Part shown: positions 1 through 7,597 of the stretch, one piece after another
How positions within the stretch are numbered: the first letter of the stretch is position 1
How the letters are laid out: the number at the start of each line of letters is the position of its first letter
DNA from: a virus
DNA: 21,332 nucleotides
Strand: one strand, 5' to 3'
IMG/VR virus record: IMGVR_UViG_3300014499_000196
Coordinates: 1 to 21,332 of that record
The notes under the pieces: model-generated
Databases searched by the model: none
What the model was told of the DNA's origin: nothing
Seen by the model: the letters and a program-made list of their open reading frames with translations, nothing else
Translations under genes and position numbers: made by a program

Positions 1-3
1 CAT
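1..3 (-). CDS. Start codon of next replication-operon gene (runs off window)
   Basis: The first three bases read ATG on the minus strand and share one base with the TGA stop of the nuclease gene (TGATG). This one-base stop/start overlap is the junction style used elsewhere in the operon, for example TAGTG between helicase and primase. It suggests the operon continues to the left with another gene. Nothing of its product is visible. Confidence 0.5.
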
Positions 4-875
4 CAATGCACTACTTTTCCATCACGGTCAGGGTTCAGCTTCTTGCACGGCGCGTTGTACTCGCACCAATTACACCAAGTCGTGATCAACGGCATGTGCG
101 GAAGCTGATCGTTGATCGCACCGACAAGCAATAGATCGATCCAGTTGTTCATCTTGCGCAGATTGTCGATCACCGCTTGCACGATTACGTCATCAAACCG
201 CCGCGCGTATATCTTTAATCGATGCGTATCCTTGTTTTCATATAGCAGAATGTACCAATCGGCTTCGTATCCGAACAAAGAGTATGCCGTCAACTGCATC
301 GTATGTTCCGGCGTCGGTTCAAGCAACACGTCGAAGTAAAGCGACTTCATACTCTTAAAATCCAAGATCGCCCGAACGGTAGTTCCGTCAAACGGGAACT
401 CGATCACCCGATCAACCGTGCCTGACATTTGTGTTGCTTTGTCATACCGTAAATCTTCTGCATACAGCGTTGTCACGTCACCGCGTTCGTGCAGTGCGTC
501 AAACAACAAGTGCTTCCCCACATGAAACAACGTGCCGTAATTAAGCGCTCGATGTGTTTCGGCTTTGCGCTTTATGGCTGCTGGGCAATCCACCCGCCCC
601 GGCATTAGCTTCTGTGCCGCTGCGAACACCTGCTGTTGAACGCACTTGCCCGCTGCTGACGCACGCCATCGCCCAGGGCGCACGGTATCGGGCTTCAGGT
701 AGCGCGCAACATCGTCAGCGTGCTGCGTGATGTATTTATCGAACTCGCCCGTCAGTGTGTATGCATCGATGATCGCTAACAGCCGTTCGGCGGGATTGCG
801 CAGCGACTTGTCCGTTGACTTGATCGACGTGACGAAGCGCGCAAGGGGACTGATCGGCACAGGCGTCTTAGGCAA
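3..875 (-). CDS. Cas4/RecB-like PD-(D/E)XK nuclease with Fe-S cysteines
   Basis: The 290-aa product reads as a PD-(D/E)XK superfamily nuclease of the RecB/Cas4 type. Visible motifs are H118 after GTLF, D155 in GTVDRV, the D172-x-K174 pair in LDFKS and the Q194-xxx-Y197 pair in QLTAY. C78 upstream and C268, C271 and C277 near the C-terminus match the four-cysteine layout that holds a 4Fe-4S cluster in Cas4 and AddB. In phages such nucleases act with replication or recombination, trimming DNA ends; that role is inferred from position. The start is TTG at 873-875, preceded by GGGAAG six bases upstream, and it overlaps the previous gene's TAA by a few bases. A GTG at 858-860 is the alternative. 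No helicase domain is fused to it, so it is a stand-alone nuclease, and all catalytic residues appear intact. Confidence 0.85.
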   Translation of the reverse strand: MPKTPVPISPLARFVTSIKSTDKSLRNPAERLLAIIDAYTLTGEFDKYITQHADDVARYLKPDTVRPGRWRASAAGKCVQQQVFAAAQKLMPGRVDCPAAIKRKAETHRALNYGTLFHVGKHLLFDALHERGDVTTLYAEDLRYDKATQMSGTVDRVIEFPFDGTTVRAILDFKSMKSLYFDVLLEPTPEHTMQLTAYSLFGYEADWYILLYENKDTHRLKIYARRFDDVIVQAVIDNLRKMNNWIDLLLVGAINDQLPHMPLITTWCNWCEYNAPCKKLNPDRDGKVVH

Positions 876-1101
876 GGGACACTTCCCGCCCGATCTGCGC
901 TATGTCGTACGCGAACTGCGAGAAGCATGCGGGACATACACGCAGTTCGGTGCGGTTCATTACCGGCTGACCGTTCGCAATGGCGGGCTTCTCGAACGAC
1001 ACGATCACGTAATGCTTAGAGTAATGGCCCGGTGTCACTTCGCAATACACATCGATTGATGACGTGCGAACGTTGACCTTGATGTACTCGGTAAGTTTCA
1101 T
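868..1101 (-). CDS. Small hypothetical protein with one CxxC
   Basis: This 77-aa protein is not recognised. The N-terminal half looks like beta strands, alternating hydrophobic and polar residues (KLTEYIKVNVRTSSIDVYCEV). A single CPAC motif lies near residue 57, with one more cysteine near residue 20. Two or three cysteines are not enough for a standard zinc ribbon. The ATG overlaps the polymerase TGA as ATGA, and the TAA overlaps the nuclease start, so it is translationally coupled on both sides. It is probably an accessory of the replication operon, inferred only from position. Confidence 0.75.
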   Translation of the reverse strand: MKLTEYIKVNVRTSSIDVYCEVTPGHYSKHYVIVSFEKPAIANGQPVMNRTELRVCPACFSQFAYDIAQIGREVSLA

Positions 1102-3068
1102 ACTGCCTCTTCAAAGAAGTCATCGTCATGTATCTTGTCGCCCCACCTGTGTAACAGATCGACAGACACGACAACCGGAACAACGAGTGTCATAGCGTTG
1201 CGCATCACTGCGGTAAGTTCATCGAGCGCTGCTTCATTGTGCCGAAGCCAAGCCTCGGGAACCTCGAACACCAACTCGTCGTGAACGGCGAGCAGCATGC
1301 GGAACGGGTAATGCGTATCGAGCAAGAACTGTCTGATCTTTAGCTGGGCGACCTTTAATAGATCAGCAGCGCTGCCCTGAATGCGGGAGTTGACTGCTTG
1401 CCTCTCCGCCATCGATGACAACATTGGATCGGGCAGCTTCGCATCGGGCAGTCTGCGCTTACGGCCCAGGATCGTTGTCACGAAGCCGTATTCACCGACC
1501 ATCACCTTCGTGTCATTGACGTACTTCTTGATCTTCGGGAACGTGTCGAACCACCGCTTGATCAGCGCCCGCGCATCATCGACAGTGATAATGTCTGCCG
1601 CCGTGCGCGCCTGCGCGTTGATCGTGTCAGCAAGCAGTTGCGGCCCCATGCCGTACAAGATGCCGAAGTTGATCGTCTTTGCGCGCACGCGCAGCGGATG
1701 ATCCTTGTCAGCTTTGAGTTCGGCGAGCGTGATCTGCGTCGGGAACATCAACAAACAGGTTGCGGTGTGAATGTCCTCGCCCGATGCGAACGCTGCGATC
1801 AGCTTTTCATCACCGGAGAAGTGCGCAAGCCAGCGCAGTTCTATCTGCCCGTAATCCATCGTAACGAGAACGTTGCCCTTCGATGGAATGAACGCGCGTC
1901 TGATCAGCGGCCCGATTGCTGCTTTCGGTAGCTGTTGCATGTTGGGACGCATACACGCCCATCTGCCGGTGCGCGTACCGCACGTTTTGTTATTCGTATG
2001 AATGCGCCCGTCAACAACATGCAGCGGGAGTTCTTGCACGAACATCTTATCGAGCGTTGCGTACTTGCGATACTCGATGAAGTTCTCGATGACGAGTTCG
2101 CGCCCGACCTGCCGCGCCTGTTCAACATCGTACTTGATAAGCCGGTGCAGCACTTTCTTGTCGAGTGCGTTACCATTGATGCGCGGCAACCGCAAGCCGT
2201 CGAAGAGCGCTGCTGCTACTTGGCTTGGACTATCGAGATTGACCGGACCGATAACGGCTTGAACCTTCGCCCGCGCCGCTGCACGTTTACTTTGGACTTC
2301 CGGCTTCATCACGGTATCGTAATAGAAGCCGTCCCACGCGATGCCGTACTGTTCCATCTCGTATGCGATCTGTATGTTTGGTATTTCAACTTCGTCGTAC
2401 AGCTTCTTCAGTACCGACAACTGCGCGAATTGCTTCTGTTGGAACTCATAGACCAACAGCGTCGTTTCACAATCCTTACCGAGATACGTCTGTGCCATAC
2501 CCAACGGCCACACGTTGAAGTGACCGTCTTGCTTGATCTTCCACCCGTCAATTGCTAACCATGTTTCCGCAATATCGACTAACTTGTGCGATTCATTCTC
2601 GTTCAGCAGGTGCATCGCAATCATCGTGTCGTCGGTAATGCCGTTGGTGTCAACGCCGTACGTGTTGTGCATGTGATGCTGATCGAACTTAACATTGTGA
2701 CCGATCTTCGAGATCGACTCATCTTCAAACACATCGCCCAGGTGTTCACGTATCTCCGCTGCCGTGAAGTTGTACATCGCATACGCCATGTTCGTTGGAA
2801 TGATAAACACGCGAATCATGCCGGTCGCGATGCGCACAGCAATGCCGATGCACACCGCGTAATCGGCCCAATCGAGTCCGGTCGTTTCGAGATCGAACAC
2901 GAATTGCTTGCGCTCCTTGATAATCCGTGCGCACTCTTGTAAGCCCGCGATGCTTTGCACGAACGTGAAGTTCTTCGGAACTTGCACCGTCCGTTCGCGC
3001 ACCTTCAGATCGCGCAGCACCTTCTTATCGCCCTTCGGCTTCGGAAGATACGGAAACAGTTCCATCAT
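1098..3068 (-). CDS. Family A DNA polymerase with 3'-5' exonuclease
   Basis: The 656-aa product is a replicative phage polymerase of the PolA/T7 family. The exonuclease domain has all three motifs: FDLETTGL (D59, E61), NVKFD (D129) and Y195-xxx-D199. Polymerase motif 1 is TGR (367-369) followed by PNMQQLP; motif A is DYGQIELR (D405, steric-gate E410); motif B runs R460, K464, F468, Y472; motif C is VHDELVFE (H596, D597, E598). All catalytic residues are present, so it should be an active proofreading polymerase. There is no 5'-3' exonuclease domain, as expected for phage enzymes. Oddities are Gly in place of the usual Ser of motif A, and Phe468 (E. coli F762 position), which predicts poor use of dideoxynucleotides. 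The ATG overlaps the stop of the upstream 43-aa gene as ATGA; a second ATG follows at once. Confidence 0.97.
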   Translation of the reverse strand: MMELFPYLPKPKGDKKVLRDLKVRERTVQVPKNFTFVQSIAGLQECARIIKERKQFVFDLETTGLDWADYAVCIGIAVRIATGMIRVFIIPTNMAYAMYNFTAAEIREHLGDVFEDESISKIGHNVKFDQHHMHNTYGVDTNGITDDTMIAMHLLNENESHKLVDIAETWLAIDGWKIKQDGHFNVWPLGMAQTYLGKDCETTLLVYEFQQKQFAQLSVLKKLYDEVEIPNIQIAYEMEQYGIAWDGFYYDTVMKPEVQSKRAAARAKVQAVIGPVNLDSPSQVAAALFDGLRLPRINGNALDKKVLHRLIKYDVEQARQVGRELVIENFIEYRKYATLDKMFVQELPLHVVDGRIHTNNKTCGTRTGRWACMRPNMQQLPKAAIGPLIRRAFIPSKGNVLVTMDYGQIELRWLAHFSGDEKLIAAFASGEDIHTATCLLMFPTQITLAELKADKDHPLRVRAKTINFGILYGMGPQLLADTINAQARTAADIITVDDARALIKRWFDTFPKIKKYVNDTKVMVGEYGFVTTILGRKRRLPDAKLPDPMLSSMAERQAVNSRIQGSAADLLKVAQLKIRQFLLDTHYPFRMLLAVHDELVFEVPEAWLRHNEAALDELTAVMRNAMTLVVPVVVSVDLLHRWGDKIHDDDFFEEAV

Positions 3069-3196
3069 TTGCGATTACGCACCCGCGCGCGAAGCTGCCG
3101 CCGCACCCGTTCGCACCGACGACAGACGAACTCGCGCGCCTTGATCATCATCGGGCAGTCATAACACGGGTGCGGTGTTCCGTTGACGTGTGTCAA
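3065..3196 (-). CDS. 43-aa zinc-knuckle protein, TTG start
   Basis: This short gene fills what would otherwise be a 124-bp gap between the SSB and polymerase genes. It reads 43 aa with CYDC at residues 11-14 and CRRC at 25-28, a CxxC-x10-CxxC zinc-knuckle pattern, followed by a strongly basic tail (many Arg). Its TGA overlaps the polymerase ATG as ATGA, and the only available start, TTG, overlaps the SSB stop as TTGA. Both junctions copy the coupling style of the operon, which is the main reason to believe the frame. A role in nucleic acid binding is inferred from the cysteines, the basic charge and the location. There is no clear ribosome binding site, so translation probably relies on coupling. 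Confidence 0.62.
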   Translation of the reverse strand: MTHVNGTPHPCYDCPMMIKAREFVCRRCERVRRQLRARVRNRK

Positions 3197-3852
3197 AACG
3201 GTGTCTTAGCTGAACCGTTCCCGGCACCGTTGCCAGCAGGCACCGCAGTCACATTCGCGGCATCGGTAAACGCCTGCGCGCGGTTGATCAGCACGCCTTC
3301 TTCGAGAATGACAATCGTTTCTTCCATATCCGGTACTTCGAGCGCCGCTTCTTTCTCGTCAAGCGGTCGATTGAACTTCGGATCGGCAACGATGTTCCAG
3401 AAGTACGTTGTATTCAGATCGTCGCCTTTGCGCACAATCTTGAAATCGAAGTCGGTCATGTGCGATCCCTCGGGTAAGTTCTCGATCTGATTCACAACTT
3501 GTTGGAAGTGATCGCGACCATATACGATGACTTGCACACGCGCCGGGTTCTCGTCACCGCGAACACGCACCGGAATGTACGTCTTGGGCGAACGCGGTGC
3601 TTCTGCCATGCACAGCGGACACGTCGAACGATCTTCAACCTGCACGTCGTTCTCCGTCGAGATCGCCGCTGCGCAACGCGTCGACTTCAAGCCTTTCTTG
3701 AAGTCGGCGTGGATGAACAGTTGAACCCATTCGTGTTCACTCTGCAACACACGCACTTGTTTTGTTTCTTTGTCCTTCATCTTGAAGGGCGTGTAACCCA
3801 TGCCGGTGTTTTCTTCAAAGACGCGCTGCGCCGCTAAGTATCCGCGTGCCAT
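3193..3852 (-). CDS. gp32-like ssDNA-binding protein
   Basis: The 219-aa product resembles T4 gp32-type single-stranded DNA-binding proteins. H48, C60, C78 and C81 give an H-C-C-CxxC order like the zinc ligands of gp32. The stretch around residues 90-152 (TYIPVRVRGDEN..., FDFKIVRKGDDLNTTYFWN) looks like the OB-fold core. The C-terminus is a flexible Gly/Asn linker ending in TPF, reminiscent of the protein-recruiting tip of bacterial SSBs (IPF). I chose the ATG at 3850-3852: AGGAAG stands nine bases upstream and the start lies one base after the primase stop. A TTG seven codons earlier would overlap the primase gene and has no better support. It should coat the lagging strand for the neighbouring helicase, primase and polymerase. 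Confidence 0.82.
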   Translation of the reverse strand: MARGYLAAQRVFEENTGMGYTPFKMKDKETKQVRVLQSEHEWVQLFIHADFKKGLKSTRCAAAISTENDVQVEDRSTCPLCMAEAPRSPKTYIPVRVRGDENPARVQVIVYGRDHFQQVVNQIENLPEGSHMTDFDFKIVRKGDDLNTTYFWNIVADPKFNRPLDEKEAALEVPDMEETIVILEEGVLINRAQAFTDAANVTAVPAGNGAGNGSAKTPF

Positions 3853-3853
3853 G

Positions 3854-4777
3854 TTAAGCTGCTTCCTGTTCAATGAATCGAGCGAGTATGATCACTTGCT
3901 CGAAGGTGAGTTTATTCGGATCGTGCGTGTCGGGCGGATATGGCGCTGCCATCACCCGCACGCGTGCAAGAAGTCGTTTGGTAATCTCCGCTTGCGCTTC
4001 TCGGCCCGCATCGTCGTTGTCTAACATCAACACGACGCGATGCGGTTCACGGCGGCACAGCACGTCGATCTGCCGGTTGTGCATGTACTTGCCGCCCAGC
4101 GCAACGGCGTGATGCCGGGTGAAGTGACCCAGGCGAAAGCACTGATCGAGAAACATCGCATCGAACTCGCCTTCGACCGGCCACACGAATGAGTGTTGCT
4201 TGACGAACTGCAAGCCGTACAGCGTCGAGTTGGGATCGCTGCCGTCGTCGAACTTGTAATACTTGGAATTGGGCGACCGCGACTTGATTGCGACGAGTGT
4301 GCCGTTCCCCGCGAACCACGGGAAGGTGATCATGTTGGTCGCCTTGTCGTATCCGACTCCGAAGCGCTGGGCCGTCTCTTCGATCACCCCCCGGCTGTAG
4401 ATGTACGGGTGACGCCAACGCAGCGGTGCGAGGCGGGCTTCCTGCGGCAGCTTGGGGATCGGCGGAGGCTTTGGGCGGGGCGGATCGTTTGCCACCGCCC
4501 GCGCCCACGCGCGACACGTCATCACACTCTTCGTATGTGACCAACCGGTGAACGCTTGCACCAACGTCTCGAAGCTGCCGCGCTGCTCGCACCCGAAACA
4601 GTGCCAAACCCCCGGCTTGTTATCGATGTTGACGTACAACGATGGCTTCTTATGCGTATTGAAGCAGCACCGGCAAACGGCTTCGCTTGGGCCAATCTTC
4701 ATATCGATCCCGATCTCACGCAAGCCGAGTTCGACCGATGCCGGTGTGAACTGCGGAACCGAAACAGTCGGTCGCAC
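3854..4777 (-). CDS. DnaG/T7-type DNA primase (zinc finger plus TOPRIM)
   Basis: The 307-aa product is a compact bacterial-type primase. Cysteines 35, 37/38, 60 and 63 form the N-terminal zinc-binding domain that reads the template. A proline-rich linker (about 98-111) follows. The TOPRIM fold has VEGEFDA (E202, D206) and LMLDNDDAG (D253, D255, D256), the metal-binding acidic residues. It lacks a C-terminal helicase-interaction domain and is much shorter than E. coli DnaG (about 580 aa), closer to the primase half of T7 gp4. Here the helicase is encoded separately just upstream. The start is GTG at 4775-4777, sharing one base with the helicase TAG (TAGTG); no strong ribosome site is seen, which suggests coupling. 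Confidence 0.93.
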   Translation of the reverse strand: MRPTVSVPQFTPASVELGLREIGIDMKIGPSEAVCRCCFNTHKKPSLYVNIDNKPGVWHCFGCEQRGSFETLVQAFTGWSHTKSVMTCRAWARAVANDPPRPKPPPIPKLPQEARLAPLRWRHPYIYSRGVIEETAQRFGVGYDKATNMITFPWFAGNGTLVAIKSRSPNSKYYKFDDGSDPNSTLYGLQFVKQHSFVWPVEGEFDAMFLDQCFRLGHFTRHHAVALGGKYMHNRQIDVLCRREPHRVVLMLDNDDAGREAQAEITKRLLARVRVMAAPYPPDTHDPNKLTFEQVIILARFIEQEAA

Positions 4778-6108
4778 TAGAACGGCAACCGATCAAGCTG
4801 CGATGTGTCCGCTTGCGGGATGATCGACACATCACGTTCGGACGGATCGAGCGAAGCCTGTTCAAGCTGAATATCCCAAAGCATACCGTGATCAATGTCT
4901 TGACCGAACGAAATGAAACGCGGTGCGCGACCGTTGCGGTTCTTACGCAGCGCAAGAAACGTACGCCCGTGCGTTTGTTTAATGGCAATCGCCTTGTTCG
5001 CGTACTGTTCGACCGCGCCCGACTCTGCAAGATGTGACAGATCGGGAATCAATTCATCGATCACGTACGCTTTCTTTGACTTTCGCTGCGACTTCACATC
5101 GGATTCACGGTTCGCTTGATGCGCGAGACGAATCGGAATGTTCGTATCCGTCGCAATCGTTTTCAGTTCTTCCATCGTGTTGATCAAGCGCTTGCGCGGA
5201 TCGCGATCATCCTTCATTGGTTCGAGCAACATCAAGCCGTCGATAACGAATATGTCAGGCTTATCGGACTTTGCATAACGTGCAATGTCTCCCGTTGTGA
5301 AACGACCGCCGCGCCCAGCAGCTTCGTAATACTGAATCGGGATTAGGTGCTGCGTTGCGTCCTCGAACTCGGCCTTTCGTGCGATGAACGCATTGTACTC
5401 CGCATCATCCATCTTGCCCGAGAACAACGCGTTCGATGACACATGCACCGTCATCGTATCGTAACGAATCTGATTCTCCCGTAACGTCATCTCCGGTGAC
5501 ACGTAGCAAACGACTGCACCTGACTGCTGGGCGGCAATGGCCCCGCGTATTAACATCAACGACTTGCCTTCACCGGGCCGACCGAACCATATCTCAATCT
5601 CGCCCGGTTGCGTGCCGAACGTTACCTCGTCAAGCAGATCGAAGCCGGTTGGTATGCCTGTCGTTATCTTCGCCAGTTCATTGCGCCACGTGATGCTGTC
5701 AGCGGGATACACACCGGACTTTAGGCTGTGCCGCATCTGCTGCACCGCCGTCATCTGTTTGATACGCACGGAGAGATCATACATCTTCGCAGCGGCGTCA
5801 CGTGGGTTCACCGCGCGCAGATCGAGTATGTCGGTCATCTCTGCATCAAATACGTGACCGGCGCACTCCTGTTCAACCTCTTCAAGCAACCACTCCGCAT
5901 TATGATCGCTGTTGATGAATGGGAACTCGGGAAACTGCAACATAAACGTCGCGACGTTTGGCAGCTTACGGAAGCGCTTTTGATAATCGGAGAGGAAACG
6001 CCACTCATCCGCGAAGTCGGCGAACAACTCGGCTTTCACACCGAAGTCGTCAGGTGAGAGTTCGTGCGCGCTAACAACGCGCGAGATCAGTTCCGAAACA
6101 TAGCTCAT
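4777..6108 (-). CDS. DnaB-type replicative helicase
   Basis: The 443-aa product is a RecA-fold hexameric helicase of the DnaB family. The N-terminal 120 residues are helical, with no clear catalytic motif. Walker A is GRPGEGKS (176-183), the catalytic glutamate is E206 in SPEM, Walker B is IFVIDG (D290), the sensing motif is HQANR (330-334), and the arginine-finger loop is RKNRNGRAP (388-396). All key residues are intact. The length agrees with DnaB (about 450-470 aa). The ATG overlaps the loader TGA as ATGA and the TAG overlaps the primase GTG, so loader, helicase and primase should be made in linked amounts. It unwinds the fork and is expected to be loaded at the origin by the initiator and loader encoded just upstream. 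Confidence 0.95.
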   Translation of the reverse strand: MSYVSELISRVVSAHELSPDDFGVKAELFADFADEWRFLSDYQKRFRKLPNVATFMLQFPEFPFINSDHNAEWLLEEVEQECAGHVFDAEMTDILDLRAVNPRDAAAKMYDLSVRIKQMTAVQQMRHSLKSGVYPADSITWRNELAKITTGIPTGFDLLDEVTFGTQPGEIEIWFGRPGEGKSLMLIRGAIAAQQSGAVVCYVSPEMTLRENQIRYDTMTVHVSSNALFSGKMDDAEYNAFIARKAEFEDATQHLIPIQYYEAAGRGGRFTTGDIARYAKSDKPDIFVIDGLMLLEPMKDDRDPRKRLINTMEELKTIATDTNIPIRLAHQANRESDVKSQRKSKKAYVIDELIPDLSHLAESGAVEQYANKAIAIKQTHGRTFLALRKNRNGRAPRFISFGQDIDHGMLWDIQLEQASLDPSERDVSIIPQADTSQLDRLPF

Positions 6109-6599
6109 AACTGCACCGTTCTACCGGAAATGATGCGTTCGTGCAGATCGTCGTGTGCATATAACATTGTGTAACCATCCTTTGATGTTGTAATGATAGT
6201 GACGCGCGATGAATCACACCGTTCTTGCACGCAACGCAGGAACAGCGGAATCGACGCATCGGGAATATCGTGAACATTCGTGAGAACTAACATGCCGGGA
6301 TCATACAGAGAACTCTTCAATGCCGACATATCACTGAAGCGCTGCGTATACAATTCATCGAACGCAGCGGGTGCGTTCACATAACCATACAGGCGTTCGG
6401 CAGCGCGATGGTTGTAGCGGAACACAATCGTCTTGACAAGCAGTGCAGCAGCAAGCTGTGTGCGCAACGTCGGAGAACCGTCATAAATCGTGATCAATCG
6501 CGTGCCTCGCGACAACCACGACAAGAACGCGCTTTGATCATCCATACGAAGTGCGCCAATGTGCATTGCAAGTTTATTCATGTTCGGCGTTGCGTACAA
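6105..6599 (-). CDS. DnaC-like helicase loader with degenerate ATPase motifs
   Basis: I read this as a DnaC/IstB-like AAA+ helicase loader that has lost its ATP-binding residues. DGSPTLRTQLAAAL (from about residue 40) lines up with the loader P-loop GPPGTGKTHLAAAL, with the invariant Lys changed to Arg and the glycines lost. MLVLTNVHD (103-111) lines up with Walker B LLVIDDLG, the two Asp replaced by Thr-Asn. ITTSKDG matches sensor 1 (ITTN), and ERIISG near the end matches the loader C-terminus. The position between initiator and DnaB fits. The start is uncertain: I give TTG at 6597-6599 (164 aa); ATG at 6581 is an alternative. A longer frame from ATG at 6752 would overlap the initiator by 134 bp and is not favoured. 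It could also be an unrelated fold. Confidence 0.6.
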   Translation of the reverse strand: MYATPNMNKLAMHIGALRMDDQSAFLSWLSRGTRLITIYDGSPTLRTQLAAALLVKTIVFRYNHRAAERLYGYVNAPAAFDELYTQRFSDMSALKSSLYDPGMLVLTNVHDIPDASIPLFLRCVQERCDSSRVTIITTSKDGYTMLYAHDDLHERIISGRTVQL

Positions 6600-6618
6600 C
6601 TCGGGAACTCGCGCTTCT

Positions 6619-7578
6619 CTAATCCGCCGTATGATCGACTGTGCGCGAAAACAAGAAGTCAAAGTCGGATTCGCTAATCCGTCCTTGCAGTTCGTGCCGC
6701 GACACGCCAAACATGACCATGTTGGTGAGAACTTGTCGTCTTGTAAACTCATCTTCTTGCGCGAGCGCTAACCGAATGTCAGATTCGGTTGTGTTCTTGC
6801 CACTCGCACCGCGTTGTATTTTGGGAATCTTGCTGCGATACTTCGCGCGGTACTTTGCATAATTCGTTACCTTGCCAGCGTTGAAGTCGGGATACTCGGT
6901 ACTGCGCAGCACCGTATCACGCAGCGCCCACGCTTCATCGATCAGTACGATCCATTCGTCAACCGTGTGCGAGTCATCGAACTTATGCGAGTCAGTGATC
7001 TCGACACCCGACAGCTTTAATATGTGAGCAGAGCAAGCGCGACGGGCCAAACTTGCGCCCTGCGGGGCTGCTGGGCGACGTGAGGGTGCATCTGCTATGT
7101 TGGTTGGTTTGCTAGTTTTGCTGGGCGACTCACCCCTGCCCGCGCCTGCGCGGTGCAGGTTCGTGATCTTCGCGGTCACGTCGTCCTCCGTCTGTTCTGA
7201 TAGTATGTTGAAACTATAACGAGGAGCGTCCCATGAATGGGAATTATCGTCCCACCCATGAGACGATTCGCTGTCCCATGAATGGGACGAATCCGGGTCG
7301 CCCAGCAAGTACGCACGCTGATCGGGCGCATGCGTGAGAACGCCCATCTGTAAAAGGGCGTCGAATGCTCGGTAGGCGGTCGATCTCGGAAGTGAACTTT
7401 CACGCAGTAACGTACGCTTCGATGCGAAGCAGTAACCGTCTCGGTTTGTTAGCAGCGCGATAGTTAAGAACATCATCACCGCGCCGAATGTTCCGTTCGC
7501 GCGCAGTACCGCAACTTGCGCCCGCGTTGCCTTACCGTACTGTTGTTGACGCGAAACTTCGCTTATGCTAGGATTCAT
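6619..7578 (-). CDS. Winged-helix replication initiator (lambda O-like in role)
   Basis: The 319-aa product (from the ATG at 7576-7578) has a winged-helix DNA-binding domain at about residues 33-92, including a recognition-helix-like LLRESSLPRSTAYRAFDALLQMG. An acidic Ser/His/Trp repeat (98-117: SHSWD, SHGWD, SHSWD) follows, then a disordered Ser/Pro/Ala-rich linker (135-180). The helical C-terminal part probably contacts the loader or helicase. This layout is typical of phage initiators that bind the origin within their own gene. The Ser/His/Trp repeat is encoded by palindromic DNA iterons, described separately. I rejected the longer frame from 7686 because it would run through the leader hairpin; GGTGG lies 11 bases before the chosen ATG. 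The gene is first in the replication operon. The initiator role is inferred from domain, iterons and gene order; no named family was confirmed. Confidence 0.8.
   Translation of the reverse strand: MNPSISEVSRQQQYGKATRAQVAVLRANGTFGAVMMFLTIALLTNRDGYCFASKRTLLRESSLPRSTAYRAFDALLQMGVLTHAPDQRAYLLGDPDSSHSWDSESSHGWDDNSHSWDAPRYSFNILSEQTEDDVTAKITNLHRAGAGRGESPSKTSKPTNIADAPSRRPAAPQGASLARRACSAHILKLSGVEITDSHKFDDSHTVDEWIVLIDEAWALRDTVLRSTEYPDFNAGKVTNYAKYRAKYRSKIPKIQRGASGKNTTESDIRLALAQEDEFTRRQVLTNMVMFGVSRHELQGRISESDFDFLFSRTVDHTAD
7229..7287. repeat. Three palindromic iterons, candidate replication origin
   Basis: TCCCATGAATGGGA occurs at 7229-7242 and again at 7274-7287, with a degenerate copy (TCCCACCCATGAGA) at 7250-7263. 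Each perfect copy is a dyad with 6-bp arms (TCCCAT/ATGGGA) and a 2-bp centre. Start-to-start spacings are 21 and 24 bp, about two helical turns. An AT-rich patch (about 7198-7220) lies beside the array. It sits inside the initiator gene, as lambda iterons sit inside gene O. Origin function is inferred. Confidence 0.6.
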
Positions 7579-7597
7579 CTGCAACCAAACCACCGTT

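Noticed and set aside
1935-2558. 207-codon open frame on the plus strand opposite the polymerase
   Set aside because: It lies wholly antisense to a polymerase with all motifs intact; composition (many Arg, His, Leu) is that of a shadow frame, with no coupling or ribosome site.
4047-4607. 186-codon minus-strand frame inside the primase gene
   Set aside because: Arg/Ala-rich out-of-phase reading of the primase; the zinc and TOPRIM motifs are all in the other frame.
6600-6752. Longer N-terminus of the loader starting at ATG 6752 with four cysteines
   Set aside because: It would overlap the initiator gene by 134 bp, unlike any other junction here, and the initiator frame looks natural across that stretch.
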